From an uncultured Actinoplanes sp. (GTDB lineage Bacteria > Actinomycetota > Actinomycetes > Mycobacteriales > Micromonosporaceae): a stretch of 5,419 bases of DNA. The stretch covers positions 1 through 5,419 of the forward strand of contig CAKUMG010000484.1 of NCBI GenBank assembly GCA_934667465.1, written 5' to 3'. The notes under the pieces were generated by a model that did not search any database, was not told where the DNA came from, and saw nothing but the letters and a program-made list of their open reading frames with translations. A program made the position numbers and the translations under genes. Below, piece by piece: positions 1 through 5,419 of the stretch; position 1 is the first letter of the stretch; each line of letters starts with the position of its first letter.

Positions 1-1269
1 GAGCAGCACCGGGCGGGCGGCGTGCAGCAGCTCGTAGACGCAGGTGTCGCCGTCGGCGGTCTTGAGGTCGGCGTCCGGGACGCGGCGTCCCGCCAGCGGA
101 TGACCGCCGCCGACCCGGTAGCGCACGGTCAGCGCGGTGAGCATGCCGCGCAGCGTCCGGTTGACGTCGTCGGACTGCAGCAGCGTGCTGAAGACGTCGC
201 GCAGGGCGTCGGTGTGCGGGCCGGGGCGGGCGAGGGCCGACTGCGCCCGGGTGTTGTGCAGCACCTGCTCGCCGACCGGGTGCCGCTCGTCGTGGTAGGT
301 GTCCAGCAGGCTCTCCGGCGCCCGGCCGGTGACCACCGCGGCGAGCTTCCAGCCGAGGTTGACCGCGTCCTGCACGCCCATGTTGAGTCCCTGCCCGCCG
401 GCCGGGAAGTGGATGTGCGCCGCGTCGCCGGCCAGCAGCACCCGGCCCGCCCGGTAGCGGGCGGCCTGCCGGGCCGCGTCGCTGAACCGCGAGACCCACC
501 GCGGGCTGGTCATGCCGAAGTCGGTGCCGGCGAGCCGGATCAGGGACTCGCGCAGCTGTTCGAAGGTCACCGGGTCGTCGCGGCCGGCGACGCGGTCGTA
601 CTCGGAGGCGATCACCCGGTACCAGCCCGGCTCGAACGCGATCGCGGACCAGTCGCCGGTGGGGCAGCGCCGCACCCAGACGTAGTCCTCGGTCAGCTCC
701 GGGAGCTCGACGTCGCCGATCAGCGCGGTCATCGTCGCCGGGGTGCCCGGGAAGTCGATGCCCGCCAGCTTGCGGACCGCGCTGCGCCCGCCGTCGCAGC
801 CCACGAGATAGCGGGCCCGCACCGTGCGGGTCGCGTCCGGCGCCGTGCGCAGCTCGACGGTCACCCCGGCGTCGTCCTGGGCGAGTCCGGCCACCTCCGA
901 CGACCACTGGATCCGCACCCCGAGCTCGACGGCCCGCTCCTCGAGCAGCCGCTCGATGTCGGCCTGCAGGATCATCAGCGGATAGGGGTGCCGCGACTCG
1001 GACTCGTCGAACTCCAGATAAAGGCCGGAGAAGTGGCCTACGGGTTGCGGGTCACCGATTGCCAGGAAGCGATCGAGAATGCCACGCTGGTCGAGCACCT
1101 CCAATGTTCTCGAGTGCATTCCGCCGGCCCGCGATTCGCCCGTTCTCCGTGCGAGCCGCTCGACGACCAGGACATCGGCTCCCGCCAGCCGGAGTTCGCA
1201 GGCGAGCATCAGCCCGGTGGGCCCGGCCCCCGCGATCACCACATCCGCATCCACGCCGCTGCTTTCCAC
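1..1269 (-). CDS. Class A FAD-dependent aromatic hydroxylase (PheA/TfdB/RdmE-like), partial, C-terminus off the window
   Basis: This is a flavoprotein monooxygenase of the FAD_binding_3 type, which uses NAD(P)H and O2 to hydroxylate aromatic rings, commonly phenolic or quinone polyketides. The visible 423 residues carry the full set of family motifs: the dinucleotide-binding GAGPTG at residues 14-19, the segment RAGGMHSRTLEVLDQRG at about 47-63, the DG motif CDGGRSAVRK at 158-167, and the GD motif GDAAHIHFPAGGQGLN at 281-296 followed by the helix GVQDAVNLGWKL. Residues from about 390 (HPLAGRRVPDADL) begin the C-terminal thioredoxin-like domain, which is cut by the window edge. Family members usually have about 490-550 residues. 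The GTG start at 1269 is preceded by GAGGGG with 8-nt spacing, and an in-frame TGA lies four codons upstream, so little choice remains; GTG codon 6 is a weaker alternative. It is transcribed divergently from the PCP operon and is probably a tailoring enzyme of the same cluster. The substrate cannot be read from the sequence. Confidence 0.93.
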   Translation of the reverse strand, partial: MESSGVDADVVIAGAGPTGLMLACELRLAGADVLVVERLARRTGESRAGGMHSRTLEVLDQRGILDRFLAIGDPQPVGHFSGLYLEFDESESRHPYPLMILQADIERLLEERAVELGVRIQWSSEVAGLAQDDAGVTVELRTAPDATRTVRARYLVGCDGGRSAVRKLAGIDFPGTPATMTALIGDVELPELTEDYVWVRRCPTGDWSAIAFEPGWYRVIASEYDRVAGRDDPVTFEQLRESLIRLAGTDFGMTSPRWVSRFSDAARQAARYRAGRVLLAGDAAHIHFPAGGQGLNMGVQDAVNLGWKLAAVVTGRAPESLLDTYHDERHPVGEQVLHNTRAQSALARPGPHTDALRDVFSTLLQSDDVNRTLRGMLTALTVRYRVGGGHPLAGRRVPDADLKTADGDTCVYELLHAARPVLL

Positions 1270-1277
1270 GTCGTTAT

Positions 1278-1283
1278 CCCCTC
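1278..1283 (-). promoter_or_regulatory. Ribosome binding site of the flavin hydroxylase
   Basis: On the minus strand this reads GAGGGG, 8 nt before the GTG at 1269. With the in-frame stop at 1282-1284 it fixes the start of the hydroxylase. Confidence 0.75.
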
Positions 1284-1390
1284 ACATCCCTGACCGGTGT
1301 TGTCGGACCACCGTCACCGTCACGCACCCGCGAAGCCCGGGCAACCAGCGCCGGAGCCGGTGCGCGGCGCGCCGCCGGCCGCCTTGTGCT

Positions 1391-1413
1391 GTCCCGCCGG
1401 CGGGACGATCGTC
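1391..1413. repeat. Overlapping perfect palindromes, candidate operator
   Basis: GTCCCGCCGGCGGGAC at 1391-1406 is a perfect 16-bp inverted repeat with no spacer, and GACGATCGTC at 1404-1413 is a perfect 10-bp palindrome sharing its last three bases. The pair lies about 120 nt from the hydroxylase start and 185 nt from the PCP start, a suitable place for a dimeric regulator serving both genes. The sequence composition makes GC-only palindromes fairly common, so binding is inference. No T-run follows, so a terminator is unlikely. Confidence 0.4.
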
Positions 1414-1582
1414 GAATGGCGCCCGGGCCACACTTCTCGCCGCGACTTGCGGCGGCCCGCCGGAACGGTGTGCCCGGGCGCGAATTGACGGAACACTCGA
1501 ATCGGCCGCCGGGAAATGGTGCGGGCGGCGACCCGGACAGGACCGGAGAAAACCCGTAGGGGCAACCCCGATCGGCGAGAAC

Positions 1583-1590
1583 AAGGGGAG
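1583..1590 (+). promoter_or_regulatory. Ribosome binding site of the PCP gene
   Basis: AAGGGGAG lies 7 nt before the ATG at 1598. It selects this start over the open frame that continues upstream without function. Confidence 0.75.
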
Positions 1591-1597
1591 ATCGAGC

Positions 1598-1900
1598 ATG
1601 GAATCGTCACCGCGGACGGCCCACCACAATGGTGGCGGCGGCGCAGTCACGGAACGACCGGCGGCCTCGGCGTCGCTGGCGCAGGAGGTCGCGGGTGTCT
1701 GGGCGGCATGCCTCAACGGCCGCGAGGTCGGGGTGGACGACGACTTCTTCGCCCTCGGCGGCAGCTCGCTGGCCGGCATCAAGATCATCGACCGGCTGGC
1801 GGAGGAGCACGGCGTGCGGCTCTCCGTGCGGGCCTTCTACCTGGCGCAGACGCCGGCCCGGGTCGCCGAGCTGATCGAGCAGGGGAGGGCCGGGGCGTGA
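1598..1900 (+). CDS. Free-standing peptidyl carrier protein (PCP/thiolation domain)
   Basis: This is a 100-residue stand-alone carrier protein that would hold an acyl or aminoacyl group as a thioester on a phosphopantetheine arm. The first 25 or so residues are a Gly/Ala-rich, probably disordered extension. The four-helix fold follows, with the core motif DDDFFALGGSSLAG at 47-60; Ser57 is the predicted phosphopantetheinylation site. The motif resembles NRPS thiolation domains (DxFFxLGGxS) more than PKS ACPs (GxDS), so the cargo is probably an amino acid or aryl acid. Helix III is represented by SVRAFYLAQTPARVAELI. The ATG is supported by AAGGGGAG 7 nt upstream. The stop overlaps the P450 start as GTGA, which implies co-translation with the enzyme likely to act on its cargo. 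No adenylation domain is fused or adjacent, so loading must occur in trans. A PKS-type acyl carrier role is less likely. Confidence 0.92.
   Translation: MESSPRTAHHNGGGGAVTERPAASASLAQEVAGVWAACLNGREVGVDDDFFALGGSSLAGIKIIDRLAEEHGVRLSVRAFYLAQTPARVAELIEQGRAGA
1881..1889 (+). promoter_or_regulatory. Ribosome binding site of the P450, inside the PCP gene
   Basis: AGGGGAGGG within the last PCP codons lies 7 nt before the GTG at 1897. It decides the P450 start, because the same frame stays open much further upstream. Confidence 0.7.
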
Positions 1901-3147
1901 GACTGACGCCGGGCCCCGCCCAGGACATCGACCTGGACAGCGTCGACCTGTTCGACCTGGACCTCTACACCTCCGGCGACCCGCACCTGATCTGGGACGT
2001 GATGCGGGCCAAGGCGCCCCTGCACCACCAGGTCCTGCCCGACGGTCGCGAGTTCTGGTCGGTGACCCGTTACGAGGACGTCTGCCGCGTGCTCGGCGAC
2101 CACCGCGAGTTCACCTCCGAGCGCGGCACGGTCCCCACCCACCTGGGCACCGACGACGCCGCGGCGGGCAAGCTGCTCACCTCCATGGACCCGCCGCGGC
2201 ACACCCAGGTCCGCCGGGCCATCGGCGCCAAGCTGACCGCGCGCGCGGTGGCGCCGTGGGAGGACCGCATCCGCCGGACGGTGGTGCGCTTCCTCGAGCC
2301 GGCGTTCGACGGCAGCGTCTTCGACCTGGCCGAGCGGGCGCTGCTGCTGCCCGCGATGGTCACCGGCCCGCTGCTCGGCATCCCCGAGCAGGACTGGGAG
2401 GAGCTGGTGCAGCTGACCGCGATGGTCACGGCGCCCTCGGACCCGCACTTCAAGCAGGGCAGCGAGGCCGCGACCCTGGCGATCGCGCACCACGAGCTGA
2501 TCACCTACGTCAACGACTGGGTCACCCGGCGGCGGGCGGCCGGAGGCGACGACGGCAGCCTGCTCGACCACCTGATGAACCTGCGCGCCGGCGACGCCCC
2601 GCTGACCGACGAGGAGATCGCCCTCGACGGCTACAGCATCCTGCTCGGCGCGAACGTGACCACCCCGCACACGGTCTCCGGCACGGTCCAGGCGCTGATC
2701 GAGCGGCCCGACCAGTTCGCCGCGGCGCAGGCCGACCCGTCGCTGATCCCGAACCTGGTCGAGGAGGGACTGCGCTGGACGTCCGCCGCGTGCAACTTCA
2801 TGCGGTACGCGGTGGGCGACATCGAGATCGGCGGCGGCACGATCCCGGCGCGCGCCGCGGTCGTCGCGTGGATCGGCTCGGGCAACCGCGACGAGTTGCA
2901 GTTCCCCGACCCGCACACCTTCGACATCACCCGCACCGGCGCCAAGCGCCACGTCGCGTTCGGGTTCGGCCCGCACTTCTGCATCGGTGGCCCGCTGGCC
3001 CGGATGACCCTGCGCGTCTTCTTCGAGGAGCTGTTCCAGCGGTTCTCCGCGATCGAGCTCGCCGGCGAGCCCGAGCACCTGCGGTCGTACTTCATCGCCG
3101 GGATGACCCACCTGCCGATCGTCGCGCAGAACCGGCGCGCGTCGTGA
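1897..3147 (+). CDS. Cytochrome P450, likely acting on carrier-bound substrate
   Basis: This is a soluble bacterial P450 of 416 residues, normal for the class, without a membrane anchor. Visible landmarks are the C-helix segment MDPPRHTQVRR at 97-107 with the HxxxR pair His102/Arg106, the I-helix GANVTTPHT at 251-259, the K-helix ExxR pair Glu290/Arg293, and the haem-binding loop FGFGPHFCIGG at 355-365 with thiolate ligand Cys362. The I-helix is unusual: the common AGx(E/D)TT reads GANVTT, so Val254 replaces the acid of the acid-alcohol pair while Thr255 and Thr256 remain. The GTG start overlaps the PCP stop by 4 nt, and the gene overlaps the thioesterase in the same way. The frame is open further upstream, but AGGGGAGGG 7 nt before 1897 supports this start. 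From context I infer oxidation, perhaps beta-hydroxylation, of the PCP-bound group. Redox partners are not in the window. Late-stage tailoring of the polyketide is the main alternative. Confidence 0.95.
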   Translation: MRLTPGPAQDIDLDSVDLFDLDLYTSGDPHLIWDVMRAKAPLHHQVLPDGREFWSVTRYEDVCRVLGDHREFTSERGTVPTHLGTDDAAAGKLLTSMDPPRHTQVRRAIGAKLTARAVAPWEDRIRRTVVRFLEPAFDGSVFDLAERALLLPAMVTGPLLGIPEQDWEELVQLTAMVTAPSDPHFKQGSEAATLAIAHHELITYVNDWVTRRRAAGGDDGSLLDHLMNLRAGDAPLTDEEIALDGYSILLGANVTTPHTVSGTVQALIERPDQFAAAQADPSLIPNLVEEGLRWTSAACNFMRYAVGDIEIGGGTIPARAAVVAWIGSGNRDELQFPDPHTFDITRTGAKRHVAFGFGPHFCIGGPLARMTLRVFFEELFQRFSAIELAGEPEHLRSYFIAGMTHLPIVAQNRRAS

Positions 3148-3881
3148 CCGCGGCCCCGCTCACCGCCGCCTCACCGTGGTTCGTCCGGCCACCGTCCGCC
3201 GACCGCCCGGCCCGGCTCTTCTGCTTCCCCTTCTCGGGGTCCGGCGCCTCGGCCTTCAGCGCCTGGCCGGCCGTGCTCGGCGACGTCGAGGTCTGCCCGG
3301 TGCAGTTCCCCGGCCGGGAGAACCGGCTGGCCCACCCGCACTTCGGCACGTACGAGAACCTCGCCGACAGCCTGATCGACCCGCTGCTGCCGGTGCTCGA
3401 CCGGCCGTACGCGTTCTTCGGCCACTGCGCCGGCGCGCTGCCCGCGTTCGAGACCGTGGTCCGGCTCGCCGATCGTGGCCTGCCCACACCGGAGCGCCTG
3501 TTCGTCTCGGGCCAGCCGGCCCCGCACGACGCGGCGAGCGACCGGATGCTGGGGATGAGCGAGCCGGAGCTGCGCATGGAGCTGGAGGCGTTCCTGCGCG
3601 GCCGGGGGATCGAGCCGCGGCCGGACATGGTCGAGATGGGCCTGTCGGTGCTGCTCGACGACCATGCCGCCGCCGGGCGCTACCAGCGGGCGGAGCCGGT
3701 CACGATCCCGTGCCCCATCGTCGTCGTGCACTGGCGCGACGACCCCGAGGTGAGCCTCGACGAGCTCACGGGATGGCGCCGGTACTCGGACTCCGTCGAC
3801 TTCCGGGTCGTCGGCGGCGGCCACTACGACTTCATGGACGCGCCGGACGAGCTTCGGAGCCTGCTGACCAGCTGGCGCTGA
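3144..3881 (+). CDS. Type II thioesterase (alpha/beta-hydrolase) with Cys nucleophile
   Basis: This is a 245-residue stand-alone thioesterase of the GrsT/RifR family, whose members hydrolyse or transfer acyl groups from carrier proteins. The N-terminal FCFPFSGSGASAF at 26-38 and PVQFPGREN at 52-60 are family hallmarks. The nucleophile elbow GHCAGA is at 93-98, so Cys95 replaces the usual Ser. The triad His is His227 in GGGHYDF, and the acid is probably Asp200 (or Asp199) in HWRDDPEV. The lid region spans about 125-185. Start GTG overlaps the P450 stop as GTGA. No good ribosome binding site precedes it, so translation likely depends on coupling. In a PCP-P450-thioesterase unit the enzyme may release or pass on the modified acyl group, rather than only edit stalled chains as many type II enzymes do. 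General editing for the downstream PKS remains possible, and this sequence cannot separate the two. Confidence 0.93.
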   Translation: MTAAPLTAASPWFVRPPSADRPARLFCFPFSGSGASAFSAWPAVLGDVEVCPVQFPGRENRLAHPHFGTYENLADSLIDPLLPVLDRPYAFFGHCAGALPAFETVVRLADRGLPTPERLFVSGQPAPHDAASDRMLGMSEPELRMELEAFLRGRGIEPRPDMVEMGLSVLLDDHAAAGRYQRAEPVTIPCPIVVVHWRDDPEVSLDELTGWRRYSDSVDFRVVGGGHYDFMDAPDELRSLLTSWR

Positions 3882-3933
3882 CGGCGGCGGGCCGGGACGA
3901 CGGCCGTACGCCGCAAGGATGGAAGGAAATCGC
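3882..3933 (+). promoter_or_regulatory. Short gap with the PKS ribosome binding site
   Basis: This 52-nt spacer contains GGAAGGA at 3921-3927, 6 nt before the PKS ATG. I see no terminator hairpin or promoter in it, so the PKS is probably transcribed with the preceding genes but translated from its own site. Confidence 0.6.
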
Positions 3934-5419
3934 ATGGTCAAGTCAGAAGCCGGCATCGCGGTCGTCGGGATGTCGTGCCGTTTTCCGGGTGTGGACAGCG
4001 TGGCGGAGTTCTGGCGGCTGCTCGTGGACGGGCGGTCGACCGTCGGGACGTTCCCGGAGCACCGGCTGACCGATGCGCGGGCCTCCTCCGGCCCGGACAC
4101 CGACACCTTGCGGACGGGCTCGTTCCTGGACGCCGTCGACGGGTTCGACGCGTCGTTCTTCGGCACCGGCGCCGCCGAGGCGGCAGCGATGGACCCGGCC
4201 CAGCGGCTGGCGCTGGAACTCGCCTGGGAGGCCGTCGAGGACGCCCGGATCCTGGCGTCCGCGCTGGCGGGCCGGGAGATCGACGTCGTGGTCAGCACCG
4301 CGCCCTCCGGCTACGACCTGCTGCGCAAGCTGTCCGGCAGCGACCGGGACGACCACTACGCGGCGCTCGGGTCGAGCGGCGCGCTGATCGCGAACCGGAT
4401 CTCCAGCCTGTTCGACGTGCGCGGGATGAGCTTCTGCGCGGACTCCGGCCAGTCCTCGTCGCTGGTGTCGCTCGCGCTGACGTGCGAGCGGATCCGGGCC
4501 GGCGCGGTCGACCTGGCGATCGCCGGCGGCGTACACCTGATCACCGACCCGGAGGCCGGGCTCGGCCTGGCGAACCTGGGCGCGCTGTCGCCCGACGGCC
4601 GCTGCTTCACGTTCGACGACCGGGCCAACGGCTTCGTCCGCGGCGAGGGCGGCGCGTTCGTCCTGCTCAAGCGGCTCGACCTGGCCGTCGCCGACGGCGA
4701 CCACATCTACGCGGTGGTCGGCGGCTGGGGGGTCGGCAGCGGGGGAGCCACCAGCCGCATGCCCGACCCGAGCCCCACCGGGCAGGCCGCGGCGACCCGG
4801 GCCGCCCTCGGCCGCGCGGGCGTCGGCTTCGACGACATCGACTACCTCGAGGCGCACGGCACCGGCACCCGGCTGGGTGACCCGGCGGAGATCGCCGGCC
4901 TGCGCGAGGTGATCGGCGGGTCCGGGCGCAGCCGTCCCCTGACGATCGGCTCGGTCAAGACCAACGTGGGGCACCTGGAACCGGCCGCGGGCATCGTCGG
5001 TTTCGTGAAGACGGCGCTGTGCCTGGACCGGGGCCGGCTGGTCCCGAGCCTGAACTTCGCGTCGCCGAACACCGCCATCGCCGGGTTCGCGGAGGATTTC
5101 GAGGTCCTGCGCGAGGCCCGGCCCTGGCCGGACCGCGACGGCCGGCCGCGCCGGGCCGGCGTGTCGTCGTTCGGCATGGGCGGCACCAACGCACACGTGA
5201 TCCTCGAGCAGGCCCCGGAGAGCCGGGTGGAGGCGGGCCCGGTCGTGCCGGAGGCCGCCGCGGTGGTGCCGTGGGTGCTCTCGGCGCGGTCGGCGGCGGC
5301 CCTGCGGGCGCAGGCGGCCCGGCTGCGCGACCTGGTGGCCTCCGACGCGTCCCTGCCGGCGGCCGACGTGGCCCACTCGCTGCTCGCGACGCGGAACCGG
5401 TTCGAGCACCGGGCGGTGG
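3934..5419 (+). CDS. Modular type I polyketide synthase, loading module with KSQ domain, partial
   Basis: The 495 visible residues are the N-terminus of a large PKS that continues beyond the window. The ketosynthase begins almost at once (IAVVGMSCRFPG at 8-19), with no N-terminal docking helix, as expected for a chain-starting subunit. The active-site segment reads ADSGQSSSLVS at 169-179 in place of DTACSSSLVA, so Gln173 replaces the nucleophilic Cys. The two catalytic histidines are kept: His308 in EAHGTGTRLGD and His347 in KTNVGHLEPAAG. The C-terminal KS signature SSFGMGGTNAHVILE is at 411-425, and the KS-AT linker (WVLSARSAAALRAQAARL onward) runs from about 447, so an acyltransferase should follow. 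KSQ domains decarboxylate malonyl- or methylmalonyl-ACP to give acetyl or propionyl starters. The acyltransferase that would show which is outside the window. ATG 3934 is supported by GGAAGGA 6 nt upstream. No break is visible in the frame. Confidence 0.95.
   Translation, partial: MVKSEAGIAVVGMSCRFPGVDSVAEFWRLLVDGRSTVGTFPEHRLTDARASSGPDTDTLRTGSFLDAVDGFDASFFGTGAAEAAAMDPAQRLALELAWEAVEDARILASALAGREIDVVVSTAPSGYDLLRKLSGSDRDDHYAALGSSGALIANRISSLFDVRGMSFCADSGQSSSLVSLALTCERIRAGAVDLAIAGGVHLITDPEAGLGLANLGALSPDGRCFTFDDRANGFVRGEGGAFVLLKRLDLAVADGDHIYAVVGGWGVGSGGATSRMPDPSPTGQAAATRAALGRAGVGFDDIDYLEAHGTGTRLGDPAEIAGLREVIGGSGRSRPLTIGSVKTNVGHLEPAAGIVGFVKTALCLDRGRLVPSLNFASPNTAIAGFAEDFEVLREARPWPDRDGRPRRAGVSSFGMGGTNAHVILEQAPESRVEAGPVVPEAAAVVPWVLSARSAAALRAQAARLRDLVASDASLPAADVAHSLLATRNRFEHRAV
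3955..5214 (+). other. KSQ ketosynthase domain within the PKS
   Basis: This domain spans about residues 8-427 of the PKS. Gln173 is encoded by CAG at 4450-4452. Retention of both His residues and of the Lys342 motif region argues for an active decarboxylase rather than a decayed condensing domain. Confidence 0.9.

Larger units (their letters stand above)
1270..1597. promoter_or_regulatory. Divergent intergenic region between the flavin hydroxylase and the PCP operon
   Basis: This 328-nt stretch separates two divergent start codons, so it should carry promoters for both directions. Translations in all frames give only low-complexity Arg/Pro/Ala-rich products without motifs, and I see no gene in it. 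It contains a palindrome cluster (1391-1413) and a small potential hairpin (CGCCGC at 1438-1443 with GCGGCG at 1449-1454). A TTGACG at 1485-1490 could be a -35 box for the operon, but no convincing -10 lies at the proper distance. A short GGGG-CAA-CCCC stem at 1559-1569 sits in the probable 5' leader. No terminator, tRNA or recognised riboswitch is visible. Confidence 0.6.

Noticed and set aside
22..1293. Long plus-strand open frame of 423 codons opposite the hydroxylase
   Set aside because: It is a shadow of the minus-strand gene, which has all FAD hydroxylase motifs; the plus-strand translation is Arg/Gly/Val/His-rich without any domain.
1485..1520. Sigma-70-type promoter from TTGACG
   Set aside because: No reasonable -10 hexamer lies 16-19 nt downstream, so I keep it only as a weak hint within the intergenic entry.
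1079..1597. Longer version of the PCP gene starting at 1079
   Set aside because: It would run back through the intergenic region and into the divergent hydroxylase; the added residues have no domain, and a good ribosome binding site precedes ATG 1598.
1545..1597. Riboswitch or structured leader before the PCP gene
   Set aside because: Only a 4-bp GGGG/CCCC stem is evident and no known riboswitch core is recognisable.
1255..1612. Both divergent proteins begin with xESS
   Set aside because: A four-residue similarity between unrelated folds is most simply coincidence; the codons differ and the similarity does not extend.
1516..1896. N-terminal extension of the P450 to the ATG at 1516
   Set aside because: It would overlap the whole PCP gene in another frame and gives an Arg/Gly-rich peptide; the GTG at 1897 with AGGGGAGGG gives a normal P450 N-terminus.
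1837..3111. Minus-strand open frame of 424 codons opposite the P450
   Set aside because: It is antisense to an intact P450 with conserved motifs; the translation is low-complexity and is explained by G/C at third positions.
4441..4470. Loss-of-function (dead) ketosynthase
   Set aside because: The replacement is specifically Gln, the flanking SSSL is kept and both catalytic His are present, which fits a decarboxylating KSQ rather than decay.
3943..5409. Minus-strand open frame of 488 codons opposite the PKS
   Set aside because: The sense strand encodes a complete KS domain. The antisense frame is an artefact of composition.

Overview
The window is very GC-rich and reads as chromosomal DNA of an actinomycete (Streptomyces, Micromonospora, Actinoplanes or a relative). 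The support is a strong third-position G/C bias, GTG starts, purine-rich ribosome binding sites, long meaningless antisense ORFs, and genes typical of an actinobacterial secondary-metabolite cluster. It is an internal slice of such a cluster, and both outermost genes run off the window. I cannot name the product or the species from sequence alone.

Layout. Positions 1-1269 (minus strand) hold most of a class A FAD-dependent aromatic hydroxylase (423 residues visible, C-terminus off the left edge). Positions 1270-1597 are a divergent intergenic region with a perfect 16-bp palindrome overlapping a 10-bp one. From 1598 a plus-strand operon runs to the right edge: a free-standing carrier protein of NRPS (PCP) type (1598-1900), a cytochrome P450 (1897-3147), an alpha/beta-hydrolase type II thioesterase (3144-3881), and after a 52-nt gap the start of a modular type I polyketide synthase (3934 to the edge). 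The first three genes overlap by GTGA at both joints, so they are probably translationally coupled and made together.

How they may work together (inference). PCP, P450 and thioesterase form a cassette of the kind that oxidises an amino acid while it is held on a carrier and then releases or transfers it; the nikkomycin NikP1/NikQ/NikP2 set is the named precedent. No adenylation domain is present, so loading must come from elsewhere. The PKS opens with a ketosynthase whose active-site Cys is Gln (KSQ), the signature of a decarboxylating loading module, so this polypeptide probably starts the polyketide chain. The divergent flavin hydroxylase would be a tailoring enzyme.

Three catalytic-site departures stand out. 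The KS has Gln for Cys (well known for loading modules). The thioesterase has Cys where Ser is usual (GHCAG). The P450 I-helix has Val where the conserved acid normally precedes Thr (GANVTT). The last two, in neighbouring coupled genes, are the most worthwhile leads. No TTA codon was seen in the genes read, so there is no sign of bldA-type control.
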